A stretch of 39,312 bases of DNA from Lutibacter sp. (GTDB taxonomy: Bacteria > Bacteroidota > Bacteroidia > Flavobacteriales > Flavobacteriaceae): the NCBI GenBank assembly GCA_030683995.1, contig JAUXPH010000050.1:1-39312 (forward strand). Direction: 5' to 3'. The number at the start of each line of letters is the position of its first letter. Position 1 is the first letter of the stretch. Under the pieces are notes generated by a model. It had not been told where the DNA came from. It was given only the letters and a program-made list of their open reading frames with translations, and ran no database searches. A program made the position numbers and the translations under genes. This document shows positions 31,626-39,312 of the stretch, in pieces.

Positions 31626-34157
31626 ATGGACGATAATTTTTCACCAAAAGTTAAAGATGTAATTGCCTACAGTAAAGAAGAAGCTTTACGTTTAGGACAT
31701 GATTTTATTGGTACGGAACACCTTATTTTGGGAATCTTGCGAAAAGGAGAAGGAAAAGCTATAGAAATTTTAAATTCTTTAGAAATAAATCTAGATCATT
31801 TGCGCAAAAAAATTGAAGGGTTAAATCCAATCAATTTCCAAAAGGAAATCGACGAAAAGAAAAGTCTACATCTGACAAAGCAAGCTGAAAAAGCATTAAA
31901 AACAACTTTTTTGGAAGCTAAATTATATCAAAGCGAAGCTGTGAACACTGCACATTTGCTGTTATGCATTTTACGCAATGAAAATGACCCAACAACAAAA
32001 TTATTGCAACATTTTGACGTGAGTTATGATGATGTGAAAACTGTTTTCAAGCAATTATTCTTTGATGAAGAAATAGATTTGCCAAAAGCTCAAAATTCAG
32101 ATGACGATGATTTTGATACCTCTAAATCAAATCCTTTTGAACAGGCACGAGGCGAAAAAACACCGCTTAAGAAAACAAAAACACCTGTATTGGATAATTT
32201 CGGACGTGATTTAACGCGTTTGGCCGAAGAAGGAAATTTAGATCCTGTAGTTGGCCGCCAAAAAGAAATTGAACGTGTTTCTCAAATTTTAAGCCGAAGA
32301 AAAAAGAACAATCCAATCTTGATTGGTGAACCTGGCGTAGGTAAATCGGCCATTGCTGAAGGTTTGGCCTTGCGCATTATTCAGCGTAAAGTTTCTCGAA
32401 TTTTATTTAACAAACGTGTTGTTTCATTAGACTTGGCAAGTTTGGTTGCGGGCACAAAATACCGCGGCCAGTTTGAAGAGCGCATGAAAGCCTTGGTAAA
32501 CGAATTGGAAAAAAATGATGACATCATTTTATTTATCGATGAAATTCACACCATTGTTGGCGCCGGTGGCGCAACGGGTTCTTTAGATGCTTCCAATATG
32601 TTAAAACCAGCTTTGGCGCGTGGTGAAATTCAATGTATTGGCGCTACAACTTTGGATGAATTCAGAACCAATATTGAGAAAGACGGTGCCTTGGAACGCA
32701 GATTTCAAAAAGTGATGGTTGAGCCAACATCCGTAGAAGAAACGATTCAGATTTTACAGAATATAAAAGACAAATATGAAGATCATCACAATGTTGTTTA
32801 CACTGATGATGCCATTAAAGCTTGCGTTACGCTAACAAACAGGTATATGACCGATCGGTTTTTGCCAGACAAAGCTATTGATGCTTTGGATGAGTCAGGT
32901 TCCAGAATTCATATCACAAATATTGTGGTTCCAAAAGAAATTTTACAACTCGAAGAGCAGTTGGAAAAAATTAGGGAAGACAAAACTGCAGCCGTAAATG
33001 GCCAAAAATATGAAGAAGCCGCACGCTTGCGCGATGATGAAAAACGTGTTGAAAGCTTTTTGCAGACTGAACAAAAAAAATGGGATGAAACTTCAAAAAT
33101 GAATCGTGAAATTGTTACTGAAGACAATGTGGCCGAAGTGGTTTCTATGATGACAGGCATTCCGGTAAACAGGGTTGCCGAAGCTGAAAGCAAACGTTTA
33201 AACGATTTGCCAATCCTCATCAAAGGGAAAGTTATAGGTCAAGACGAGGCTGTCAGCAAAGTGGTTAAGGCCATTCAACGTAACCGGGTTGGACTTAAAG
33301 ATCCAAACAAACCAATTGGTTCATTCATATTTTTAGGGCAAACCGGAGTGGGTAAAACGCAACTTGCAAAAGTTTTAGCGATGGAATTATTTGACAGCGA
33401 AGATGCATTGGTCAGGATTGATATGAGCGAATATATGGAGAAATTTGCCGTATCTCGATTAATTGGTGCACCTCCAGGTTATGTGGGTTATGAAGAAGGC
33501 GGACAATTGACCGAAAAAATAAGACGCAAACCTTATGCAGTGGTGCTTTTTGATGAAATTGAAAAAGCGCATCCCGATGTTTTCAATATGTTATTGCAAA
33601 TATTGGATGAAGGCCATATTACGGATAGTTTAGGAAGAAGAATCGATTTTAGAAACACCATACTTATTATGACTTCCAATATTGGTTCACGCCAATTGAA
33701 AGATTTTGGTGCCGGTGTTGGATTTGGAACAGCTTCCAAAAATTCTCAAGTTGATCAAAATGCTAAAAGCGTTATTGAAAACGCCTTGAAAAAATCATTC
33801 GCTCCTGAATTTTTAAACAGAATTGATGATGTGGTAATATTCAATCCTTTAGAAATTGAAGATATTCACTTAATTATTGATATTGAATTAAGCAAATTAT
33901 CGAAACGTATTGACGATTTAGGCTATAAATTGGTCTTGACCAAAGAAGCAAAAGACTATATCGCCGATAAAGGTTTTGACAAACAATATGGCGCCAGACC
34001 ATTAAAACGTGCCATTCAAAAATATGTTGAAGATGCTTTGGCTGAAGAAATTGTGACTTCAAAACTAAAAGAAGGCGATTCAATTTTTATGGATTTGGAT
34101 AAAGACAAAAACGAACTTACCATAAAAATAACCAAAGGCAAAAACAAGGTTGAATAA
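31626..34157 (+). CDS. clpC: ATP-dependent Clp protease ATPase ClpC
   Basis: This 843-residue AAA+ unfoldase feeds substrates to ClpP. Domain order: Clp N-domain ([20 protein letters not shown] at the start, second repeat at about 75-145), first AAA+ module with Walker A GEPGVGKS and Walker [10 protein letters not shown], a middle region with a UVR motif ([15 protein letters not shown]), a second AAA+ module with GQTGVGKT and [13 protein letters not shown], and a C-terminal substrate-binding domain ([26 protein letters not shown]). ATG 31626 is used rather than ATG 31551, because [12 protein letters not shown] is the canonical family start. No ClpP-binding loop was verified in detail. It has its own terminator. 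Confidence 0.97.
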   Translation: MDDNFSPKVKDVIAYSKEEALRLGHDFIGTEHLILGILRKGEGKAIEILNSLEINLDHLRKKIEGLNPINFQKEIDEKKSLHLTKQAEKALKTTFLEAKLYQSEAVNTAHLLLCILRNENDPTTKLLQHFDVSYDDVKTVFKQLFFDEEIDLPKAQNSDDDDFDTSKSNPFEQARGEKTPLKKTKTPVLDNFGRDLTRLAEEGNLDPVVGRQKEIERVSQILSRRKKNNPILIGEPGVGKSAIAEGLALRIIQRKVSRILFNKRVVSLDLASLVAGTKYRGQFEERMKALVNELEKNDDIILFIDEIHTIVGAGGATGSLDASNMLKPALARGEIQCIGATTLDEFRTNIEKDGALERRFQKVMVEPTSVEETIQILQNIKDKYEDHHNVVYTDDAIKACVTLTNRYMTDRFLPDKAIDALDESGSRIHITNIVVPKEILQLEEQLEKIREDKTAAVNGQKYEEAARLRDDEKRVESFLQTEQKKWDETSKMNREIVTEDNVAEVVSMMTGIPVNRVAEAESKRLNDLPILIKGKVIGQDEAVSKVVKAIQRNRVGLKDPNKPIGSFIFLGQTGVGKTQLAKVLAMELFDSEDALVRIDMSEYMEKFAVSRLIGAPPGYVGYEEGGQLTEKIRRKPYAVVLFDEIEKAHPDVFNMLLQILDEGHITDSLGRRIDFRNTILIMTSNIGSRQLKDFGAGVGFGTASKNSQVDQNAKSVIENALKKSFAPEFLNRIDDVVIFNPLEIEDIHLIIDIELSKLSKRIDDLGYKLVLTKEAKDYIADKGFDKQYGARPLKRAIQKYVEDALAEEIVTSKLKEGDSIFMDLDKDKNELTIKITKGKNKVE

Positions 34158-34190
34158 GACTTAAACTTCTGTTTATTAATTATTATAATA

Positions 34191-34220
34191 AAAAATAGCT
34201 GCAATTGCGGCTATTTTTTT
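34191..34220. terminator. Terminator after clpC
   Basis: Stem aaaaatagc (34191-34199) with gctattttt (34210-34218), followed by T residues. It is also suited to end the convergent glycosyltransferase transcript. Confidence 0.85.
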
Positions 34221-34245
34221 ATTGTTTTTTCTGAATTAATTCCCT

Positions 34246-35199
34246 TTAGTCAGCGCTAAACACTCCTTTTAAAAAACCCAATCCGTAGCCTGTGAATTGT
34301 ATCAATGTTGTTACAAGACTTAAAGCGGCAACGGAAATTTTTTTGTTTTTAAATAATGAATCCAAAATTAACGCCACAAAATAAATTAAAAATAACGCTG
34401 CAAGTAACTTAAACCCTAAAAACAGCAATACAATTGATGCCGTAAAAAACAGCATGAAAAGTATTGGAAACCAATAGGTAATTTTTCCTGTATCGGGATA
34501 TTTACGGTTTAAAAATGGCCGCGCATTTCCGAAACGGTAAGTTTGCCTAAAAAACTGCTTCAAAGAAGTTCTTCTTTTATGGTACACAAAAGCTTTTTCA
34601 ATAAATTGCGTATGAAAGTTATTTTCCCACAATCTGAGAGTTAAATCAATATCTTCCCCAGTTTTCATAGTGCTAAAACCACCAATAATCCTGTATGCCA
34701 ATCTGGATAACCCAAAATTAAAACTGCGGGGTTGAAATCTGTCGACTGAATTTTTACTTCCCCTAATTCCGCCAGTTGTCAAAAAGGAAGTCATACTGTA
34801 ATTTATTGCTTTTTGAACGGTTGTAAAGGAATCAAGTGCAGCATCGGCACCGCCAAATGCATCCGTATAATTTTGATCTAAAGCGTCATCAACTTCAGCT
34901 AAATAATGAGGAGGAATAATACAATCCGAATCAAAAATGATAAAATAGTTACCCGTAGCCAATTGCATCCCGAAATTTCTGCTGGCTCCTGCCCCGCTAT
35001 TTTCTTTATAATGATATTTTATGTTTAAACGATCTGTATATTTTGAAACTATTTCATCCGATTTTAAGGTTGAGCCATCTTCAATAACAAGCACTTCAAA
35101 ATCCGCTGTAAAAGTTTGCTTGGTCAAGCTTTCCAGCAACGCATCAATTTCTTGAGGCCTATTAAAAACTGGAATGATAATAGAATATGTAAGTTTCAA
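34246..35199 (-). CDS. Family 2 glycosyltransferase, membrane-anchored
   Basis: This 317-residue GT2 enzyme transfers a sugar from a nucleotide sugar. The GT-A fold is visible as YSIIIPVFNRPQEIDALLES at the start, VIEDGST (Asp41) and the D90-S-D92 metal-binding motif in FIIFDSDCIIPPHYL. KTGEDIDLTLRLW supplies the conserved E-D-x-D-L-x-L-R catalytic motif. The C-terminal 80 residues hold two or three hydrophobic helices (FPILFMLFFTASIVLLFLGF and LLAALFLIYFVALIL), so it is anchored to the inner membrane. The acceptor is unknown; envelope polysaccharide or lipid glycosylation is likely. It is a single gene between two bidirectional terminators. Confidence 0.92.
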   Translation of the reverse strand: MKLTYSIIIPVFNRPQEIDALLESLTKQTFTADFEVLVIEDGSTLKSDEIVSKYTDRLNIKYHYKENSGAGASRNFGMQLATGNYFIIFDSDCIIPPHYLAEVDDALDQNYTDAFGGADAALDSFTTVQKAINYSMTSFLTTGGIRGSKNSVDRFQPRSFNFGLSRLAYRIIGGFSTMKTGEDIDLTLRLWENNFHTQFIEKAFVYHKRRTSLKQFFRQTYRFGNARPFLNRKYPDTGKITYWFPILFMLFFTASIVLLFLGFKLLAALFLIYFVALILDSLFKNKKISVAALSLVTTLIQFTGYGLGFLKGVFSAD

Positions 35200-35235
35200 A
35201 TGTTAAAATTTAAGGCTAATGTATCCATTTTAAAA

Positions 35236-35273
35236 CAAAAAAAGCACAAATTCAAAAATTTGTGCTTTTTTTG
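35236..35273. terminator. Bidirectional terminator
   Basis: Stem caaaaaaagcacaaatt (35236-35252) with aatttgtgctttttttg (35257-35273), loop of four bases. A and T runs at both ends allow termination in either direction; it ends the acyl-CoA dehydrogenase transcript. Confidence 0.92.
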
Positions 35274-35286
35274 TTTTTATATAGCC

Positions 35287-37038
35287 CTATTCTTCTTCAA
35301 TATTCAGTTCTAACTCTTGTAAAATTTGTTCACCTGTTGCCTTATATAATTCAAGATTGTCAATTTCAAAGTTATCAATATAATCAAACTTTTCATTATT
35401 TTCAGAACTTGCTAAATTTACAAATAACTTGGCCGATTTGCTAAACTTCTCATCATATTGGCTATTTACAACCAATAAATATCCCATAATTATATTTCCT
35501 GCCATTTCAACCAATCGTCTTGCATGGAAATCCAAATATTCGGTATTGTTAAATTCCATCACTTTTTGGCTGGCCAATTCATATTTAGCAGTCATTTTTT
35601 GAAGTTTTTCTTTTATTGCAGTATCCTCTCCGATAACCTCACTTTCATACTGTTTTATTTGCTCCAGGAAAACGCCTGTAGTCACTCCTTTTATAGCTGC
35701 AACTGCCTGTAATTGGGTAGTTCCTTCGTAAATTGAAGTAATTCTGGCATCTCTGTATATCCGTTCAATTGGGAAATCTTGCATAAAACCGGTTCCTCCA
35801 TGAATTTGTAAAGAATCGTAAGCCATGCTGTTACAAGCCTCACTCGCAATTAATTTGATAAGCGGCGTAAAAACATTTGCCAGTTTTGAATAGTTTTTCA
35901 TCTCATTTCTTTCCTCTGTTTCTAAAGTGCCGTCTCTTAAAACTTCTTCATATACTTTAACAATATCAACAAATCTGGTTGTCTCATAAAGCAGGGAACG
36001 TAGTGCATCTAATCGAACTTTCATATTGGTAAGCATTTCATAAACTGCAGGGAATTTGACAATGAATTTTCCAAATTGTGCCCTTTCCTCCGCATATTTT
36101 AAAGCTTCTCTATAAGCTGCATCCGCAATTCCTACGGATTGTGCCCCTACGCCTAAACGTGCGGAATTCATTAAAGCCATCACATACTTAATCAGTCCAA
36201 ATCGTTCCTTTCCCACCAATTCGGCAGGCGCATTTTTGAATACCAATTCACAAGTTGGAGAACCTTTTATTCCTAATTTTTTTTCTAAATGCCTAACTTC
36301 AACCGCATGATTTGTGCGATCATAAATAAACATGGACAATCCTCGGGCATCCGTTGTGTTTTCTTCTGAACGGGCTAAAACCAAAGAAAGATCCGCATCA
36401 CCATTGGTAATAAACCGTTTAACGCCATTTAATATCCACGTGTTGTTTTCTTTATCAAAAGTCGCTTTCAACTTTACAGATTGCAAATCAGAACCTGCAT
36501 CGGGTTCGGTTAAAACCATTGCGGCAGTTACGCCGTCCCTGTTAAAACGAGGTAAATATTTATCTCTTTGTTCTTCAGAACCAAATTCGTAAATGGTTTC
36601 TGCACAATCTTGGAGTCCCCAAATATTGGCAAAACCCGCATCGGCTCTTGCAACCATTTCTGCAGCCATCACATAAGGCAGCAACGGAAAGTTTAATCCT
36701 CCATACTTTCTTGGTAACGACATTCCTATTAACCCGGCATCGAACAATGCTTTATAATTTGCGGTAGTTCCTTTGGCATAAACCACCTCGTTGTTTTCAA
36801 TATGTGGCCCTTCAAGATCAACACCACCAGCATTTGTTGCTATCGTATCAGCACAAATTTCACCAACAATTTCAAGTATTTTTTCATAGGTGTCAATGGC
36901 ATCATCATGATTTAAAGGCGCAAAATCGTATTCTTCTGATTCCTTAAAATTTCGCTCTTTTAATTTTACAATTTTTTTAACGATTGGATGTTCCAAATGA
37001 AATTTAAAATCTGGCGTATCTTTGAAAAAATTATTCAT
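35287..37038 (-). CDS. Acyl-CoA dehydrogenase family protein
   Basis: This 583-residue flavoprotein oxidises acyl-CoA and hands electrons to electron transfer flavoprotein. Features of the family: GLIGMSLPRKYGGLNFPLLP in the N-terminal domain, the central VLTEPDAGSDLQSVKLKA FAD-binding signature, RAQFGKFIVKFPAVYEMLTN, and the C-terminal IHGGTGFMQDFPIERIYRDA followed by IYEGTTQLQA, where the glutamate of YEGT is the usual catalytic base. A C-terminal extension of about 150 residues makes it longer than the 380-residue short-chain enzymes. It lies 78 nt downstream of etfA and is the third gene of an etfB-etfA-dehydrogenase operon. Substrate chain length is not predictable. Confidence 0.95.
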   Translation of the reverse strand: MNNFFKDTPDFKFHLEHPIVKKIVKLKERNFKESEEYDFAPLNHDDAIDTYEKILEIVGEICADTIATNAGGVDLEGPHIENNEVVYAKGTTANYKALFDAGLIGMSLPRKYGGLNFPLLPYVMAAEMVARADAGFANIWGLQDCAETIYEFGSEEQRDKYLPRFNRDGVTAAMVLTEPDAGSDLQSVKLKATFDKENNTWILNGVKRFITNGDADLSLVLARSEENTTDARGLSMFIYDRTNHAVEVRHLEKKLGIKGSPTCELVFKNAPAELVGKERFGLIKYVMALMNSARLGVGAQSVGIADAAYREALKYAEERAQFGKFIVKFPAVYEMLTNMKVRLDALRSLLYETTRFVDIVKVYEEVLRDGTLETEERNEMKNYSKLANVFTPLIKLIASEACNSMAYDSLQIHGGTGFMQDFPIERIYRDARITSIYEGTTQLQAVAAIKGVTTGVFLEQIKQYESEVIGEDTAIKEKLQKMTAKYELASQKVMEFNNTEYLDFHARRLVEMAGNIIMGYLLVVNSQYDEKFSKSAKLFVNLASSENNEKFDYIDNFEIDNLELYKATGEQILQELELNIEEE

Positions 37039-37116
37039 TTTATTATTTTTTAGATTGTGGGAGCTTTATCAAAAATCTTAGTAATTTATACAAAACCCCT
37101 TATTTTTAATTACCAA

Positions 37117-38136
37117 TTATTTTGCATTCTCTTTGTAATACTTAATCATTTTTGGAACAACAACCCCAACATCTCCATGAATTACATAATCGGCTAATTT
37201 GTTTATTGGCGCATCAGGATCATTATTAATTGAAATAATCATAGAAGCATCATGCATACCGGCAGTATGCTGTATGGCGCCCGAAATTCCGGCAGCAATA
37301 TATAATTTAGGACGAACCGTGGTGCCTGTTTGTCCAATTTGACGATCGTGATCAATAAATCCGGCATCTACAGCAGCTCTTGAGCCACCAACTTCACCGC
37401 CTAATAATTTTGCCAACTCTATTAAATATTCAAAATTTTCTTTAGATCCAACACCATATCCTCCGGAAACAATGATTGGGGCATCTTTTAGATTTACCCC
37501 AGATTTTTTAATATGGCGTTCAATTATTTTTACAACAAAATCCTCCTCTTTTAAAATTGAATTTACATCAATTTCAACAACCTCAGTACTGTAGTTTTCA
37601 TCAAAAATTTCTTTTTTCATGACACCTTCACGCACGGTTGCCATTTGAGGATGCATATCCCAATTGATAATATTTGCCATAATGCTGCCTCCAAATGCCG
37701 GACGAATGGCGTAAAGTAAATCTTTGTATTCTATCTTCTCTTTTTTCTCAAAATGATCTCCAATATCTAAAATGGTGCAATCTGCTGTTAATCCGCAATT
37801 TAGTTTTGAAGCCAACCTAGGCGCAAGATCTCTTCCAACCGAAGTTGCTCCAAACAATACAATTTGAGGATCTTCTTCTTTTAATATTTTTGTTGCCAGT
37901 GCGGCATGAGGCAATGTTCTATAAGGTTCTAACCTCATACTATTTCCAATAAATAATCTGTCCACACCATAAGGCGCAATCTGACTTTCTATTCCGTTTA
38001 AACCTGATCCGAAAATCATAGCATCTAAAGGACATCCCAATTTTTGAGCTAAACGCTTTCCTGCGGATAACAATTCCAAGCTTATATCTGCTACTATTTG
38101 ATTTTCGACTTCACAATATACCATGACACTTTTCAT
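37117..38136 (-). CDS. etfA: Electron transfer flavoprotein alpha subunit
   Basis: This 339-residue protein is EtfA (FixB family), which carries FAD and shuttles electrons from acyl-CoA dehydrogenases. The N-terminal adenine-nucleotide alpha-hydrolase-like domain includes EDPQIVLFGATSVGRDLAPRLAS; the C-terminal FAD domain has the signature GQTGTTVRPKLYIAAGISGA IQHTAGM, and IISINNDPDAPINKLADYVI, then DVGVVVP, which contact the FAD. Length is normal to slightly long. The gene starts 26 nt after etfB and precedes the dehydrogenase gene, so electron flow from the dehydrogenase to this ETF is likely. Its electron acceptor is not in the window. Confidence 0.97.
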   Translation of the reverse strand: MKSVMVYCEVENQIVADISLELLSAGKRLAQKLGCPLDAMIFGSGLNGIESQIAPYGVDRLFIGNSMRLEPYRTLPHAALATKILKEEDPQIVLFGATSVGRDLAPRLASKLNCGLTADCTILDIGDHFEKKEKIEYKDLLYAIRPAFGGSIMANIINWDMHPQMATVREGVMKKEIFDENYSTEVVEIDVNSILKEEDFVVKIIERHIKKSGVNLKDAPIIVSGGYGVGSKENFEYLIELAKLLGGEVGGSRAAVDAGFIDHDRQIGQTGTTVRPKLYIAAGISGAIQHTAGMHDASMIISINNDPDAPINKLADYVIHGDVGVVVPKMIKYYKENAK

Positions 38137-38162
38137 AATTAATACTTTTAAGTTTTTATAAA

Positions 38163-39038
38163 TTACCCAATGGTATGATGTTCAATTAATTCTTTAATCA
38201 TCATTTCAATATCAGCATCCGAATCACTTAAAATTTTAGATTCATTTGCCGTAAAAACGATACTCTCAACACTTTTAACTTTTGTAGGCGAGCCTGATAA
38301 TCCGATTTTTTTCAAATCTGCTCCAATATCTTCAACGCTCCATTCGGGAATGGTTAAATAAGGTCTCTTTTCATGTAAGGACAATATTAAATCATCGGCA
38401 GTCCTTAACTCAGTATTGGTTCTGGCATATTTGTATTGCATTACTTTTTTAGCCTTTCTCGATCTGCAAGCTTGTGAAGATCCATGAACAGTCATTAAGC
38501 AGGGATATGGCGAAGACACAATTTCAATACCTTTATCCAAACGTCTTCTGGCTATAATTTCATGCTCATTAATTTCAATAATTTCCTCAACATAAGTAAC
38601 TTGAGGAATATTCAATTTATCTGCACATTGTGGCCCAACCTGAGCTGTATCTCCATCAATTGCTTGCCTTCCGCCCAAAATTAAATCGTAAGGCGCAAGT
38701 TTATTAATCCCTTTTACAAGCGTATAACTGGTGGCTAAAGTATCTGCGCCTCCAAATCTTCTGTCGGAAATCATAACACCATAATCAGCTCCACGATAAT
38801 AGCCTTCTCTAATAATGTCTGCTGCCTTTTGAGGTCCCATCGTCAGCACCGTAATTGTGGTTCCGGGCACCCTGTCTTTTATATTTAATGCAAGTTCCAA
38901 CGCGTGTAAATCATCTGGGTTGAACACCGTTGCAAGTTTTCCTCTATTAACGGTACCATCAGGCTTCATAGCATCTGGGCCAACATGTCTGGTATCCGGC
39001 ACTTGCTTGGCCAGTACTACAATTTTAAGTGGTCTCAT
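38163..39038 (-). CDS. etfB: Electron transfer flavoprotein beta subunit
   Basis: This 291-residue protein is EtfB (FixA family). It begins MRPLKIVVLAKQVPDT, followed by the conserved NPDDLHALELAL and TVLTMGPQKAADIIREGYYRGA segments, then DTLATSYTL and LGGRQAIDGDTAQVGPQCAD. About 290 residues is longer than the 250-residue mitochondrial type. The extra length is seen in the bacterial branch that includes some bifurcating ETFs, but a single sequence cannot show bifurcation. It is the first gene of the etfB-etfA-acyl-CoA dehydrogenase operon. No clear TAnnTTTG promoter was found in the 130 nt upstream. Confidence 0.97.
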   Translation of the reverse strand: MRPLKIVVLAKQVPDTRHVGPDAMKPDGTVNRGKLATVFNPDDLHALELALNIKDRVPGTTITVLTMGPQKAADIIREGYYRGADYGVMISDRRFGGADTLATSYTLVKGINKLAPYDLILGGRQAIDGDTAQVGPQCADKLNIPQVTYVEEIIEINEHEIIARRRLDKGIEIVSSPYPCLMTVHGSSQACRSRKAKKVMQYKYARTNTELRTADDLILSLHEKRPYLTIPEWSVEDIGADLKKIGLSGSPTKVKSVESIVFTANESKILSDSDADIEMMIKELIEHHTIG

Positions 39039-39213
39039 AGTATAATATTATGTTGTATTATTTTAAGTTTATAAAATTATAGTAATTAATTTGCCCAAAC
39101 CATGATAATACTCATACTTCTTAATTTATTTAGAATACAATTATTAAAACAAAAAAAAGCGGTGATTTTAAAGAGGCCACTGAAAAAGCTCATCTAAATT
39201 GAGCAAGATTTAT

Positions 39214-39258
39214 AAAAGCGATTAAGTTTAAGGTAACTTTGACTTAGTCGCTTTTTTA
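39214..39258. terminator. Hairpin terminator
   Basis: A 14-bp stem with one G-T pair, aaaagcgattaagt (39214-39227) with acttagtcgctttt (39242-39255), followed by T residues. It lies just beyond the minus-strand coding trace at the window edge and would end its transcript. Confidence 0.85.
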
Positions 39259-39312
39259 TTTCTGTTTTCTAAACTTGTATTTTTTGCCAATACCATTCAA
39301 TAATGGTTGTAA
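39256..39312 (-). CDS. Possible partial C terminus of a transposase-like gene
   Basis: The minus-strand frame that enters from outside the window encodes LQPLLNGIGKKYKFRKQK and a stop at 39256-39258. The Lys/Arg-rich end, a terminator directly downstream and a possible terminal repeat 83 nt further on fit the 3' end of an insertion-sequence transposase. No family motif is available in 18 residues, so this may be chance. Confidence 0.25.
   Translation of the reverse strand, partial: LQPLLNGIGKKYKFRKQK

Larger units (their letters stand above)
39039..39312. other. Right-end intergenic stretch with possible IS edge
   Basis: No complete gene. It contains AT-rich sequence upstream of etfB (39039-39172), a segment starting gaggccactgaaaaagct at 39173 that may be the terminal inverted repeat of an insertion sequence, a hairpin terminator (39214-39258), and a minus-strand coding trace at the very end (39256-39312). 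Confidence 0.4.

Overview
The window looks like chromosome from a member of the Bacteroidota, most likely Flavobacteriia. The DNA is AT-rich, promoters have the phylum-typical TAnnTTTG -7 element with a TTTG-like -33 element about 20 nt upstream, Shine-Dalgarno sequences are not evident, and several families typical of the phylum are present (HU-HIG-type HU, DUF4403, DUF5362, KTSC, ORF6N). GyrA carries Thr82 and Asp86, which I recall as the flavobacterial wild-type state.

Layout. Positions 1-2400 hold a three-gene run: an ORF6N DNA-binding protein, a DUF1697 protein and a THUMP-like SAM methyltransferase. Positions 2444-8293 are a formate dehydrogenase locus: a NuoE/NuoF-like diaphorase subunit, the molybdopterin catalytic subunit FdhF and the sulfurtransferase FdhD. 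A GxxExxY gene flanked by 40-nt imperfect inverted repeats sits between the first two, and the diaphorase gene carries an in-frame insertion of a duplicated 24-bp unit. Positions 8294-9915 hold a heptamer repeat array, a candidate stand-alone structured RNA with its own promoter and terminator, and three small membrane or exported proteins. An NlpC/P60 hydrolase and a J-domain/KTSC protein follow.

Positions 11248-12902 are a decayed redox-stress cluster: an interrupted and truncated ygiD, a YkgB-like fragment, an intact DoxX and a YceI fragment. Next come an SRAP (HMCES/YedK) protein, a large PLD-SF2 helicase-DUF3427 protein translationally coupled to a Nudix hydrolase, an HU-HIG fragment, an FMN reductase coupled to a pterin carbinolamine dehydratase, a DUF4403 lipoprotein, a polysaccharide deacetylase fragment and small envelope proteins.

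A tRNA cluster (Ser-GCT, Pro-TGG, Arg-TCT) follows. The 3' end of tRNA-Arg is duplicated exactly (17 bp) 134 bp away, beside GTTGACC repeats, which suggests a vestigial integration site. From 23229 to the right end the window is mostly housekeeping: a PgpH-like 7TM-HD phosphohydrolase, thiolase plus an NlpC/P60 protein, a TPR protein plus GyrA, divergent ClpC, a family 2 glycosyltransferase, and an etfB-etfA-acyl-CoA dehydrogenase operon. The last 140 bp may be the edge of an insertion sequence.

The genes imply NAD-linked formate oxidation, fatty-acid or acyl-CoA oxidation through ETF, and a DNA-damage or defence group (SRAP, helicase/PLD, Nudix). The least explained items are the GxxExxY cassette, the candidate RNA at about 8493-8748, the Nudix-helicase/PLD pair and the tRNA-Arg attachment scar. 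All database identities are from memory; no searches were run.
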